The notes beneath the pieces were generated by a model. The model was not told the origin of the DNA. It made no database searches and saw only the letters and a program-made list of their open reading frames with translations. Below, piece after piece: positions 1 to 9,957 of a stretch of 64,000 nucleotides of DNA (within the stretch, counting starts at the first letter, position 1; every line of letters begins with the position of its first letter). The position numbers and the translations under genes were made by a program. Source of the stretch: Planctomycetota bacterium (lineage in GTDB: Bacteria > Planctomycetota > Phycisphaerae > WQYP01); contig JAKAEZ010000002.1 in assembly GCA_021819825.1 (NCBI GenBank), forward strand, positions 62,001 through 126,000, given 5' to 3'.

Positions 1-1
1 G

Positions 2-1588
2 AATGCCGGCCTTGGCGCGGGCCTGTTTCATCTGGGCGATCAGCGGGGATAAATCTTCCGGGTTGTGGCCCATTTTTGGGAGCAAGGCCCCCATGAGCGA
101 GGCCATTTTTGCCAGATTCGGATTGCCGGCCATTTCCTTCGGCGAAAGTCCCTGCGATTCCCAGAATCGAATTTGTTCGGCGTGGGCTTTGGCGCTCATG
201 GCGGGCAGGTTATCCGGATCCAGTCCCAGCTTGGACATTGCGATTTTGAGCTGATTCTGCAAATCCGCCTCGTGCATGGCCGAGGCTTTGGCCGGGTCGT
301 CTTCAAGCATTTGATCCAGCATGGCCGCCTGTTTGGCTTGTATTTCCGGCGACACCTTAGCGGGGTCCATGCCGAGATTTTTATACGTCGCCGCAATCTG
401 AGCTTCCATCTGCTTACGCATTTCCGTTTTCTGCTTTTCTTTGGCGGCCAGTTCTTCGGCGGTTGGTTGAGGTGGTTTGGCTTCCGGTGGCGGCGGTTCT
501 TCCGCGGATTCTTCCGGTTCTTTCAGTGATTGCAAAAATTTCTGACGACATGCTTCCAGGGAGGCGGGCGTTTCCGCCAGGTTTTCATCCATGATAAATA
601 CGTCGGCGACATCTTCAAATTCTTCAGATTTTACCGCCGCCACGCCACGCCACAGCAGCACCATCTTCTCCGCTTCCATATCCACCCAGAGGGTGTCGAG
701 ATTCATCGGCACTTCTTCAAAATTTCCCGCCTGTTTTTCTGTGGCACCGGCGCGGTTGATAAAGCAGCGCACACGAACACCCGGCAGACGCGATTCATAT
801 TTTGCGTGTTCCGGATGTAGATTTTCAAACAGCAACTTTTCGTCACCGCGCAAAAAGCCGTCCACTTGCATAGAAGGCACCGCGGCATTGAAGTAAGCAT
901 AATCAAAATCCACGGGGAACCAGGGCCAACGGGTTTTGCGATAATTGCCGCCATAGGATCCGAGCTTACCAGCGCGCGTATGCCATTTGGCGCTTAGCGG
1001 AGCAAAGCCGGCGGGAAAGGGCCGGTCTTTCGGGCTTTGAATTAATTGCGCAGGATTTTCGATATTGGGCAACTGCCAGATTTCCTGCCCCTGTCCGCCA
1101 CGCTGAGCCTCATGGCCTTTCCCGATTGGATTGGCAACAAACGCCGGGCCGCCGTAACTATTTTCATAACGCAACGCCATGGTACGAAAAGGCTGCGGAG
1201 CCGTAGCACTTCGGCTAAGCAACTTTTTTTCCCAGCGGCGATCCCCGGCGACCGTTAATTTACCGGCTCTATCGCCGACTTGAAATACCGCCTGGCATAC
1301 GGGAATGGGTTTACCGCCCGGCGGATGGCAGGTACCAACCAACAGTAAATCGGCTTTCGGTTTGAAATAGGCAAAATCGGATTCATAGCGCGGCGGTCCG
1401 CTTTTTTCCTCGTCATCGGGATAAAATTCATCGCCGGTTGGGAATGGTTGCTTTGGGATAGCCACCGGCGGCTGACCGGGCTTTAAGCTGTATGTGGCTT
1501 TTACAATAAGCGTCATAGAATGGCCGGGAAAGTTGGTTCTTCCCGCCAGCGGAGCGAAGGTCAAGGACGTGCAGTTGGCAACTTTCAT
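2..1588 (-). CDS. DUF2169 protein, T6SS accessory (partial, runs off left edge)
   Basis: Reading the minus strand from an ATG at 1588 gives an open frame of at least 529 codons with no stop before the window edge, so the C-terminus is missing. The N-terminal half has the DUF2169 pattern: an opening MKVANCTSLTF, a short TLIVKATYSL strand, a conserved SYGGPAF motif near residue 145, then W-P-rich strands (RWPWFPVDFDYAYFNAA). From about residue 360 it changes to a Glu/Lys/Met-rich, probably helical region with repeated short helices. DUF2169 proteins are found beside vgrG and PAAR genes and are thought to help load T6SS effectors or spikes; that role is from family knowledge. A GAAGG ribosome site lies about 6 bp before the ATG, and vgrG ends 78 bp upstream, so the two are probably co-transcribed. 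Confidence 0.8.
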   Translation of the reverse strand, partial: MKVANCTSLTFAPLAGRTNFPGHSMTLIVKATYSLKPGQPPVAIPKQPFPTGDEFYPDDEEKSGPPRYESDFAYFKPKADLLLVGTCHPPGGKPIPVCQAVFQVGDRAGKLTVAGDRRWEKKLLSRSATAPQPFRTMALRYENSYGGPAFVANPIGKGHEAQRGGQGQEIWQLPNIENPAQLIQSPKDRPFPAGFAPLSAKWHTRAGKLGSYGGNYRKTRWPWFPVDFDYAYFNAAVPSMQVDGFLRGDEKLLFENLHPEHAKYESRLPGVRVRCFINRAGATEKQAGNFEEVPMNLDTLWVDMEAEKMVLLWRGVAAVKSEEFEDVADVFIMDENLAETPASLEACRQKFLQSLKEPEESAEEPPPPEAKPPQPTAEELAAKEKQKTEMRKQMEAQIAATYKNLGMDPAKVSPEIQAKQAAMLDQMLEDDPAKASAMHEADLQNQLKIAMSKLGLDPDNLPAMSAKAHAEQIRFWESQGLSPKEMAGNPNLAKMASLMGALLPKMGHNPEDLSPLIAQMKQARAKAGI

Positions 1589-1666
1589 GCGGGCCTTCAA
1601 ACAAATCAATTTTTAAAAACATCCACGAAGATTACTGTTACAAACCGCGATCCTGAAATTTGGTTG

Positions 1667-4234
1667 CTATGGTTCAACCTGAATGGCGCTTCCATTTATC
1701 GTAACTTTGGCTTTGCCGTTTAGCTTTATAGATTGTGCCTTCAACTCAATGTTCTCTTGGGGTGCCTTGATTGAAACCTTGCCAGTGTCCGCGAGTCCGA
1801 TTAGGTTTTTACCCGTTTTCTGCCGCAGAATGATCGGGCCGCCGTTACTCTCAACTTTGACGGTCCCGGATGTACCTATTTTGACGGAACCCAATGCACT
1901 ATCTCCATGCGCGGAGAGCTCAATCGCCTTCTCAGTCGCCTTCACATACGCACTGTAGACCATGGTGGCCACCAGACCGACCGCCATGGTTGCCAGGCCT
2001 GCGATATCCAAGGCCGCCGCCGTCGGGTCGCTCGTATCCGTCAGACCGGTGGAATTCACGCCCTGCGAAATAGTTTGCGGTGCCGTGTACGAACCCGATG
2101 CGATACTGGACGGCGTAGCGCTTCCCGAAAGAGAGCTTTGCGCCACATTGCTTTCAAATGTCGGCCCGGCCGCGATCATCGCCATGCCCGCCAAGGGGAT
2201 CAGGCCAACAAGTCCAAAGACCAGCTTTGTAGCAATACTGGTTCCCGGAGGGGAAATCTCCTTCTCCGGCCCAACTTCTAGTTCAATTCCTGAATTGTTA
2301 ATCTGAACAACGGAAGTATATTGGGTCGCAGGCTTCTGACCGGCATCACCGCCCGCCAGATATATCTTGCCCCCCGCCGCCATAATAACATCGTCTTTGG
2401 TGACGCTGCTGGAACTGGAGTCGTGAATAATGACCTCGCCACTCTTGTCCCACTCAAATTTGTATCCACCATTAAAGGTATAAGACATTCCAAGCGTTGA
2501 CTGGTACGCAATTCCCGCCTTGGCGTTTACGTATCCGCCTGCACAGATCGCCACTTCGCTGCCGAGCACGGTATTTCCGGCGGTGCCTGCCGTGCACGAC
2601 CAATTATTGCCGTAGGTTACCCCGTAAGTATTACTCTGCGTGGTGTGTTGGACACTTCTACCTAATTGAAGATCCGAGTGGTGGTGAGGGCTATAGAGCC
2701 GAATATGCTCATCGCCCGGCGTAGCGTCCAAAATAATGCGGTTGCCGTAATCGTCTTGCATAATTCTTCGGTGTTTGTTTGCGGGAAGCGATTCCGGCGG
2801 CATGTTATCCGCGTTGTACACGCGGCCGGTGATCAGCGGTTTGTCCGGGTCGCCCTCCAGAAAGTCTACGATGACCTCATCCCCCACATGGGGCAATGCC
2901 ATATCGCCCCAGTTTAATCCGTTGTTGGGTGCCCCTGCCCAGGATTGAGAGACACGTATCCAGCAGGAGGAGTTCTGATCGGATGTGCCATAGGTGTCCC
3001 AGTAGAATTGCACTTTTACCCGGCCATATTCATCGGTGTAGATTTTTTCGCCTGCCGGCCCTACCACCACTGCCGTCTGCGGGCCGCGTACCAGAGCCTT
3101 AGGCGTACTGCGTGCGGGGCGGAATTGCTGGCTGGATTCAAAACAGGTCAGGTTGCAGGTGAACGTGGTGTCCACAGGCCCTGGCTGATCCTGCAGATAA
3201 TTCTCGTTGCGTATGTCATACTTTACGCTACGGATCAGATAGGTCTGATTCATAGCCGATACCGGATGATCCGCCAGCGTAAAGAGATAACCCGATTCAA
3301 TGCCACGATTATTCGAGCTTGCGGAGGCTACCGCAAAACCCGCCTGTTGCTCCTGCATGCGGGCTTGAACATAATTACTGCCATCGGCGGACTGGGTATA
3401 CCCCCCCGGATAGTCGTAAACACGATGATCGGTCTGGCTGACAACACCGGCGGTATTGGCGGCGGATGCCAGAAGCGATTTCTTGGGTGCGGTAAAATCA
3501 TAATCGTTGAGCATGAAATTGCCGGATTGCAGCGTCTGCTGCATTCTCCAATCCCGAATATATTCGCCTTTGGCCGCCCGGTTAGGCCCCAGATAACTGA
3601 TGTTGGCATCCCCGTTGATATTCACACTGGCTGAGACACCATCCGCAAGCACCAGCTTATGCGTGATGTTGCCGCTCTGAGCATCTTTCTCATGCTTGAA
3701 AAAATAATAGATGCCTTCATTTTCCAGCAGGCGCGAGACAAAATCAAAGTCGGTCTCACGATACTGAACGCAGTAATCCCACGTGCGGTAAGTTGCGGTA
3801 AGGGCATTATCCACCACCGAGGAAAATCCCAGATCAGAAAATATCTGCTGGACAATTTGCGGTACGGTAAGTTTCTGAAATATCCGGCAATCGCGACGCC
3901 GCGTTAAAAACCAGAGCCAGGGAACCATCACCGCCGAATAATGATAGATATTGCCTTCGCTGTGGGTCTGCTCAAAACGGGAGATGTAACCATTAAAATA
4001 GCGCACGCTTGACGCCGTAGATAGTGCGCCGGCTTTTGCGGAAAGCGAAACCGAAACATTCTTGCCCAGGATATCGGAGAAATTAATATCGGGCTTCTCG
4101 GAAAGCATTTCCAGTTCATATTCAAATGGCGCGCTTAACGCTTCCGTGCCGGTGAATTTGGTCAGCAGCAATACATCCGAACCCAGCGGCGTATCAATGC
4201 TTAATTCCCGATGTCCCTGTTTAAATTTTGCCAT
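1667..4234 (-). CDS. vgrG: VgrG/TssI spike protein with hydrophobic insertion
   Basis: 855 residues. The N-terminal 370 residues match the gp27-like VgrG hub (phage-like base, with FNGYISRFEQTHSEGNIYHYSAV-type strands and the CVQYRETDFDFVSRLLENEGIYYFF motif around 155-180). The gp5-like OB fold follows (YGRVKVQFYWD near 405, WAGAPNNGLNWGDMALPHVGDEVIVDF region). The C-terminus (about 771-855) is the DUF2345-like beta-helix needle. Between them, residues about 661-770 form an insertion with two hydrophobic stretches (about 671-690 and 741-762) around a Ser/Thr/Gly-rich linker. The trimer should sit at the tip of the Hcp tube. It lies downstream of clpV and upstream of the DUF2169 gene. The insertion could be a membrane-active effector part, a transmembrane hairpin or simply a trimer-core helix; the sequence alone does not decide this. 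Confidence 0.93.
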   Translation of the reverse strand: MAKFKQGHRELSIDTPLGSDVLLLTKFTGTEALSAPFEYELEMLSEKPDINFSDILGKNVSVSLSAKAGALSTASSVRYFNGYISRFEQTHSEGNIYHYSAVMVPWLWFLTRRRDCRIFQKLTVPQIVQQIFSDLGFSSVVDNALTATYRTWDYCVQYRETDFDFVSRLLENEGIYYFFKHEKDAQSGNITHKLVLADGVSASVNINGDANISYLGPNRAAKGEYIRDWRMQQTLQSGNFMLNDYDFTAPKKSLLASAANTAGVVSQTDHRVYDYPGGYTQSADGSNYVQARMQEQQAGFAVASASSNNRGIESGYLFTLADHPVSAMNQTYLIRSVKYDIRNENYLQDQPGPVDTTFTCNLTCFESSQQFRPARSTPKALVRGPQTAVVVGPAGEKIYTDEYGRVKVQFYWDTYGTSDQNSSCWIRVSQSWAGAPNNGLNWGDMALPHVGDEVIVDFLEGDPDKPLITGRVYNADNMPPESLPANKHRRIMQDDYGNRIILDATPGDEHIRLYSPHHHSDLQLGRSVQHTTQSNTYGVTYGNNWSCTAGTAGNTVLGSEVAICAGGYVNAKAGIAYQSTLGMSYTFNGGYKFEWDKSGEVIIHDSSSSSVTKDDVIMAAGGKIYLAGGDAGQKPATQYTSVVQINNSGIELEVGPEKEISPPGTSIATKLVFGLVGLIPLAGMAMIAAGPTFESNVAQSSLSGSATPSSIASGSYTAPQTISQGVNSTGLTDTSDPTAAALDIAGLATMAVGLVATMVYSAYVKATEKAIELSAHGDSALGSVKIGTSGTVKVESNGGPIILRQKTGKNLIGLADTGKVSIKAPQENIELKAQSIKLNGKAKVTINGSAIQVEP

Positions 4235-4301
4235 GGTGCAGCTCCTGAATAAGCGACGGCGTTCCGCATGTCAATGCCACGCGGCATGAATGTCGTGATT
4301 A

Positions 4302-7055
4302 CTATTTTCCGCCGAAGTTAAACTTAAATTCGCCTGCCTCGGCGGTCACCGCAATGCGATCAATCTGCCGGCCCTCCATCATGCGGGTGAGAAATTCATG
4401 GCCGATCTGCGGCAAAAGAACATTGGTGATCATCGCATCGACCATGCGGGCACCGCGTTCCAATTCCGTACACCGCTCGGCGATGAGTTTTGACACCGAT
4501 TCATCATATTCAAAGGGAATTTTATGGGTTTCCCGAACACGCTTTTGCACGCGTGAAAGCTGGAGGTTAATAATCTGCTTGAGCATGGCTGCGGAAATTG
4601 GATAGTACGGAACCACAACCAGGCGATTGAGCAGCGCATCGGGGAACACTTTTACCAGCGGCCCGCGCAGGGCTTTTTCCAACCCTTCGGCGTCCGGCAG
4701 CAAATCGGGGTCTTTGCACATGTTGACCACCAAATCCTGCCCGGCATTGGTCGTCAGGATGATGATGGTGTTTTTGAAGTCGATCAAGCGGCCTTCGCCG
4801 TCTTCCATCCACCCTTTATCAAATACCTGGAAGAAAATCTCATGGACATCTTTGTGGGCTTTTTCCACCTCATCCAGCAGTACCACTGAATAGGGCCTGC
4901 GGCGCACCGCTTCGGTTAATACGCCGCCCTCACCGTAACCGACATACCCCGGCGGAGAGCCTTTAAGCGTGCTGACGGTATGCGATTCCTGAAATTCACT
5001 CATGTTGATGGTTATTAAATTGTGCTCGCCGCCATAAAGTGTTTCCGCCAGGGATAATGCCGTCTCGGTTTTACCAACCCCCGACGGGCCTGCCAGCATA
5101 AATACACCGATGGGTCGATTGGGATTATCGAGTTTGGCGCGGGATGTCTGCACGCGGCGGGCAATAATTTCCAGGCCATGGCGTTGGCCGATCACGCGCT
5201 TCTCCAGATGATCCGCCAGTTTAAGAATTTGTTCGATTTCATTTTTTACCATGCGGCCTACGGGAATGCCGGTCCAGTCCGCGACAACAGATGCCACGGC
5301 CTGCTGATCCACGGTTGGGAAAATCAAGGGTAATTCGCCCTGCAATGCGGAAAGCTCAGCTTGTAATTTACGCAGATCGATCAGCATGGCATCACGCTGT
5401 TCGCTGGTAAGTTTGGAGCTTGGAGCAGCTTCGGCCGGGGCAGGGGCCGCTTTGGCTTTGGGCTTGGCGGATGGAGCTGCCGCGGGTTCCGGCGCACTGT
5501 CAATCGGCTCGGCGGCGGCACGTAACGAATGGCGAATGTCGAGAATTTTGTCAACGAGTTGCTTTTCCTGCTTCCATTTGGCGTCCAGATCGGCGAAACG
5601 CTTTTTCTCAGTTTCTAAAAGACCATTCACTTCAGAGAGCCGATGGGTGTGATCCAACCCAACCGCCGTTTCACGATTTATAATTTGAATTTCCATTTCC
5701 AGCGCTTCAACGCGGCGTTTGGAATCTTCCAGTTCCGCCGGTAAAGCGTGCTGACTTACCGCGACACGGGCGGAAGCGGTATCAATAAGACTGACGGCTT
5801 TATCCGGCAACTGCCGCGATGGAATATAACGATGGGATAATCGCACCGCAGCGTCAATGGCTTCATCAAGAATTTGCACACGATGGTGCTTTTCCAGCGG
5901 AGCAATAAGTCCGCGAAGCATTAAAATCGCTTTATGTTCCGAAGGTTCCTCGACTTTTACTACCTGGAACCGGCGGGTCAGCGCGGGATCTTTTTCAATA
6001 TGCTTTTTATATTCATCCCATGTGGTAGCGGCAATGGTGCGAAGCGTGCCGCGGGCCAGGGCGGGTTTGAGTAAATTGGCGGCATCGCCGGTTCCGGCGG
6101 CACCCCCGGCTCCAATGAGCGTATGGGCCTCATCAATAAAGAGGATAATGGGCTTGGGTGAAGCCTGCACTTCTTCAATCACGGATCGCAGACGCTGCTC
6201 AAATTCCCCCTTCATACTGGCACCGGCCTGCAGCAGACCAATATCCAGTGTGTGAACACTGACATCTTTCAACGAGGGCGGCACTTCACCGGCGGCGACA
6301 CGCTGGGCAAAACCTTCCACCACAGCGGTTTTTCCGACGCCGGCCTCACCGGTAAGAATTGGATTGTTCTGCCGCCGACGCATGAGAATATCAACCACCT
6401 GCCGAATTTCCTCATCCCGGCCGACGATGGGGTCTAATTCCCCGGATTTGGCGCGGGCGGTTAAATCAATGGAGAATTTAGCCAGTGCCTCCTGTTTACC
6501 CATGGCCGCCGGTGCGATGGCTCCGCTGGCTTCACCGGGTGCGCCACTGCCTTCGGTTTCAGAGGGGGCTAGAAGTTCTTCGGTGGAGCCGGAGGTAATT
6601 TTGCCGAAATCATCGGACAACTGCTCCGGTTTCACTTTTTCAAATTCACGGGAAATATTCAGCAAGCTGTTACGCAGCGTTCCGGTTTTTACCATACCAA
6701 GGATCAGATGACCGGTGCGTACCTGCGTACTTTTATAAACCAGCGATCCGTAAACCCAGGCTCGCTCCACCGCTTCATCAATATGGGAAGACAAATCAGA
6801 TATCGATGTGGAACCGCGCGGCAGGCGATCCAGTGAGGCCGTAATATCCGCGGCCAATTTAGATGGATTGAGACCAAAATGACGGATAATCAGATGCAGG
6901 TCGGTATTGTCCAACTGCAGAATCTGATTGATCCAGTGCACCAGTTCCACGTAGGGATTGCCGCGCATTTTGCAGAAGACGGTGGCGCTTTCAATGGACT
7001 TATAGGCCACCTTATTTAACTTACCGAACAACGCGGAACGACTGATTTCTGCCAT
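4302..7055 (-). CDS. clpV: T6SS sheath-recycling AAA+ ATPase ClpV/TssH
   Basis: 917 residues from the ATG at 7055, chosen because AAGGA lies 7-8 bp before it and the product then begins MAEISRSALFGKLN, as in ClpV proteins; a longer frame to 7088 lacks support. It has a Clp N-domain (to about 150), AAA1 with Walker A GEAGVGKT near 240 and Walker B ILFIDEAHTLIGAGG, a coiled-coil middle region interrupted by an Ala/Pro-rich linker (about 530-560), AAA2 with Walker A GPSGVGKT and Walker B VVLLDEVEKAHK, and a C-terminal ClpB-type D2 domain. ClpV disassembles the contracted TssB/TssC sheath in the cytoplasm. The Clp N-domain followed directly by a T6SS operon separates it from housekeeping ClpB. 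It sits 23 bp after tssG. Confidence 0.95.
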   Translation of the reverse strand: MAEISRSALFGKLNKVAYKSIESATVFCKMRGNPYVELVHWINQILQLDNTDLHLIIRHFGLNPSKLAADITASLDRLPRGSTSISDLSSHIDEAVERAWVYGSLVYKSTQVRTGHLILGMVKTGTLRNSLLNISREFEKVKPEQLSDDFGKITSGSTEELLAPSETEGSGAPGEASGAIAPAAMGKQEALAKFSIDLTARAKSGELDPIVGRDEEIRQVVDILMRRRQNNPILTGEAGVGKTAVVEGFAQRVAAGEVPPSLKDVSVHTLDIGLLQAGASMKGEFEQRLRSVIEEVQASPKPIILFIDEAHTLIGAGGAAGTGDAANLLKPALARGTLRTIAATTWDEYKKHIEKDPALTRRFQVVKVEEPSEHKAILMLRGLIAPLEKHHRVQILDEAIDAAVRLSHRYIPSRQLPDKAVSLIDTASARVAVSQHALPAELEDSKRRVEALEMEIQIINRETAVGLDHTHRLSEVNGLLETEKKRFADLDAKWKQEKQLVDKILDIRHSLRAAAEPIDSAPEPAAAPSAKPKAKAAPAPAEAAPSSKLTSEQRDAMLIDLRKLQAELSALQGELPLIFPTVDQQAVASVVADWTGIPVGRMVKNEIEQILKLADHLEKRVIGQRHGLEIIARRVQTSRAKLDNPNRPIGVFMLAGPSGVGKTETALSLAETLYGGEHNLITINMSEFQESHTVSTLKGSPPGYVGYGEGGVLTEAVRRRPYSVVLLDEVEKAHKDVHEIFFQVFDKGWMEDGEGRLIDFKNTIIILTTNAGQDLVVNMCKDPDLLPDAEGLEKALRGPLVKVFPDALLNRLVVVPYYPISAAMLKQIINLQLSRVQKRVRETHKIPFEYDESVSKLIAERCTELERGARMVDAMITNVLLPQIGHEFLTRMMEGRQIDRIAVTAEAGEFKFNFGGK

Positions 7056-7077
7056 ACATGAATCCTTATTCCAGTTA

Positions 7078-8121
7078 TTAAGCCGCAACCGGGCGGCAAA
7101 CCAAATCTCGCAGGTCGTGATCCAATTCTGTTGTGTGCAGCCAGGTGGTGTAGCCCAGACGGCAATCCTGTCCTAAAATCATGGGCGGTACGGCACCGGC
7201 CTTGAGAATCAGGCGCACATCCCATTCCAGTTCGTCATTGAGATATAACTTTACCCAATCGCAGAGGTTCTGAAAACCAACGCTGCCGGGTAATATTCGG
7301 TTAAAGTCCGACAGTCCCATTGGACCTATGATAATTCTGAATTTTCCCTGAGCATCCCAGATGCGCGAGCCTACAACCAGGGTTTGTCCCAGCATCCCGG
7401 ACGCGGGGTTGGAACCCAACTGGCAGCGGCAATCCGCAGGCAATACAAGCCAACGGCCCGAGAATTCCTCAATATCCACCCTTACGCCAAAATATTCATG
7501 GAGAATCGACCTTAAGCCGTCCGGATTACGCACACCGGCCAACAGGCGGCCGGAAAAATAGAGTTTGGCGTTGTCGGGCAGACTATCGCGGCCCATTAAA
7601 TAATCAGTTCCCATACCCATGAGGCTGGCGAAATAACGGACGAACGCGTCATCATCTCCCGGATTGGTTGGGGAAGCGCCGTGACGATCATAACTGACCG
7701 TCGGCTCATTGCACGCCCAGGCACGATAAAAAAAACTGATCATGCGATGGTGAAACATATCAGCGAAGGCGCAGAGCGTATTGTCTTTTACATGCAGTTT
7801 GCGCTCACGGGCGTATTCTGTAAGATGCAGCGGCAGCGGCCCGTTGGGGCCAAACAGGCCGATAAATCGCACCGCCAACCGCGGAACGTCCGCCGCCTGT
7901 GACAATTCCAGTTTTTCAATCGTGCTTGCCGGGAACGCCAGCGCCGGCTCCTGACCAAACCGCACCGGGTCGAGCCGTGGAGATGTGGAATAGCCCACGC
8001 GCGGCAAATCCCGGCGGGCGCATTCAATACTGCGCACGGCCAGAAAGAAGTCGTAACAGGCGGCCCGCGATTCCAGCAGCCGCATCAGAGTATCTGCCGG
8101 CATCCCGGACGCGCTGTCCAT
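7078..8121 (-). CDS. tssG: T6SS baseplate protein TssG
   Basis: 347 residues. TssG (ImpH, DUF1305) family features are the opening helix with YDFFLAVRSIE, a PRVGYSTSPRLDPVRFGQEP stretch, the RFIGLFGPNGPLPLHLTEY motif near 85, a FHHRMISFFYRAW motif near 120, and a C-terminal FQNLCDWVKLYLNDELEWDVRLILK. TssG forms the baseplate wedge with TssE, TssF and TssK. The ATG at 8121 is supported by GGAAGGA about 7 bp upstream; a second ATG at 8103 is possible. The start overlaps the end of tssF by 37 bp, which suggests translational coupling. Nothing in the sequence is unusual. Confidence 0.93.
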   Translation of the reverse strand: MDSASGMPADTLMRLLESRAACYDFFLAVRSIECARRDLPRVGYSTSPRLDPVRFGQEPALAFPASTIEKLELSQAADVPRLAVRFIGLFGPNGPLPLHLTEYARERKLHVKDNTLCAFADMFHHRMISFFYRAWACNEPTVSYDRHGASPTNPGDDDAFVRYFASLMGMGTDYLMGRDSLPDNAKLYFSGRLLAGVRNPDGLRSILHEYFGVRVDIEEFSGRWLVLPADCRCQLGSNPASGMLGQTLVVGSRIWDAQGKFRIIIGPMGLSDFNRILPGSVGFQNLCDWVKLYLNDELEWDVRLILKAGAVPPMILGQDCRLGYTTWLHTTELDHDLRDLVCRPVAA

Positions 8122-9956
8122 TCCATGATCCTTCCGCGATCAACCGTGTTGACCACGCATTGAGTAAACGAATTCATTGACACATAACGCGAAAAAAATT
8201 GCTCCAGCACCGCCCCCATGAGGAATGCTCCGGTTCCCTCATACGCATGGTCATCCAATGTTACTGAGATTTCCAGTCCGCGAACAAACGCCATCATCCC
8301 GTCGCTGAATGTGCGCCGAATGATCGGCGAACTGGAAATGGCTTTTACTCCGTGCGCCTGCTTTTCCGACGCCGGATCATTGATGTTGCAATAAAGCCCC
8401 AGCAAATTCTGCAAAGCCGCCGCTCCGCGACCGTCATTGGAATCCAGCAAAGAAAGATAATTCAATGACAAATGACTGATCAATCGCCATGCGGCATCAC
8501 CCTGGGCCAGTGACGCGCGCGGAACGGTTGGCGCACCATTCACACAGCGAATAGATTTGACCGGACCGCCGGATTCCAAAGAGAAGTCGGTTGTCCCTTT
8601 TCCCAATGGGATAAAAAGCGGAAGATCACGGTTGGTGCAAAGCGATTCAATTCCCAGTTGCCGCAATTCGGTTCTATATGGCGCACATTGGCCGTCAACC
8701 AGAGAGACAAACACATCACTGCCGGTATAACCCGACCGACCGCCGGTGGCGCGCTCCCGTTCAGAGGGGACCCGGGGCTGGCGATGCACGGTAAAAAACG
8801 CTTCATCCCGCCGGGATGCGGAATCCCACATTCGATAGAAGCTGCGAAACCTCTGCGTATCATCGGATCGGGCACCGTGGCCGGTCAGGGAAGTAATTTC
8901 AAAGACTTCAAAATCTCTGGTGCGCGTGCGATCGGGAATGACGGGGAATTCACTGAAGCGCTCTGATAATTGGATACGATCACAGCGCTTGGGAAAAAGG
9001 TTGATAACCGGAGAACAGTGGGGCTTAAAATTAGCAGCGGTCACCGTGCGTTCCAATGTCGCATCCGCTTTGCGCAGGCAGAGCAATAAATCCAGGTGGG
9101 GTTCCGCGCAGCGGGCAATGATGGACCGGAGATTGGAAACTTCAAAAAACAAGAACCGCTGGGGAATGGTAAAATATTCCTGCAGCAGGCGATACCCCTG
9201 AAAGGCGCGCGGGCATACCGGCAACAGCGCATGGTCATCATCAAAGCCCACGCGCCGGATGCATGTGGCGGGCAGTGTCTCACGCCATTTAACCGGAACC
9301 GAGCCTGGTTGCACCACCACTTGCGCGCTTTGCCCGATGATCTGCTCATATAGACGAATCTGCACTTCGGACGTGCCGGCGATAAAAAATTGCAGGCGGT
9401 CCAGTTGAATCTGATTCCAAAGCAAACCCGGATTACACGCCAGGCGAATCTGAATGGCCGCCTGTACACCGCTTCCCATACCCAGATTCAACGATTCAAG
9501 TTCGCGCAGGTGATATTTGGCGTCCGTGACTTGGATGGGCCAAAGCGTCAGATTGTGGGCGGTGCGATATTCGCATGCGGTGGATTCCCCGGCACCGACA
9601 ATACTGCGCATGGCGGTTCCACGCGGCATGGCAAAACCCTTTGCTAAACCGGGGTCGGCTTTATCAATTTCAAATTGCACGATCGCCATGGAGGGTGTGG
9701 GAGCCAGATAATTGGGATGAACCGTGTTCAAGAGGCCCTGCGTGAAGCGGGGAAAGGCCGAGTCCAATTTAAGATGAACACGCGCCGCCAGAAAAGCGAA
9801 TCCTTCCAGCAGGCGTTCCACATACGGATCGGGGCAATCCACCTGGTCCAGTGTTAATCGCCCGGCCACCTTGGGATAGGCGGCGGCAAATTCTTTGCCC
9901 ATGTCGCGCAGATGCCGCAATTCGCGTTCGTAATATTGCAGAAATTGGCTGTCCAT
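8085..9956 (-). CDS. tssF: T6SS baseplate protein TssF
   Basis: 623 residues from the ATG at 9956. The frame stays open to 10391, but the family start MDSQFLQYYERELRHLRDMG is at 9956, one base after the tssE stop. TssF (ImpG, DUF879) features are the FAAAYPKVAGRL segment, PDPYVERLLEGFAFLAARV near 45, NYLAPTPSMAIVQF near 95 and a PTVPRASLAQGDAAWRLISHLSLN region near 510. The length is usual for the family. TssF pairs with TssG in the wedge of the T6SS baseplate. The tight stop-start junction with tssE and the overlap with tssG show a coupled E-F-G block. Confidence 0.94.
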   Translation of the reverse strand: MDSQFLQYYERELRHLRDMGKEFAAAYPKVAGRLTLDQVDCPDPYVERLLEGFAFLAARVHLKLDSAFPRFTQGLLNTVHPNYLAPTPSMAIVQFEIDKADPGLAKGFAMPRGTAMRSIVGAGESTACEYRTAHNLTLWPIQVTDAKYHLRELESLNLGMGSGVQAAIQIRLACNPGLLWNQIQLDRLQFFIAGTSEVQIRLYEQIIGQSAQVVVQPGSVPVKWRETLPATCIRRVGFDDDHALLPVCPRAFQGYRLLQEYFTIPQRFLFFEVSNLRSIIARCAEPHLDLLLCLRKADATLERTVTAANFKPHCSPVINLFPKRCDRIQLSERFSEFPVIPDRTRTRDFEVFEITSLTGHGARSDDTQRFRSFYRMWDSASRRDEAFFTVHRQPRVPSERERATGGRSGYTGSDVFVSLVDGQCAPYRTELRQLGIESLCTNRDLPLFIPLGKGTTDFSLESGGPVKSIRCVNGAPTVPRASLAQGDAAWRLISHLSLNYLSLLDSNDGRGAAALQNLLGLYCNINDPASEKQAHGVKAISSSPIIRRTFSDGMMAFVRGLEISVTLDDHAYEGTGAFLMGAVLEQFFSRYVSMNSFTQCVVNTVDRGRIMEWTARPGCRQIL

Positions 9957-9957
9957 C

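Noticed and set aside
2945-3634. A 229-codon plus-strand frame inside vgrG
   Set aside because: Antisense to conserved VgrG sequence, no ribosome site, and no recognisable product.
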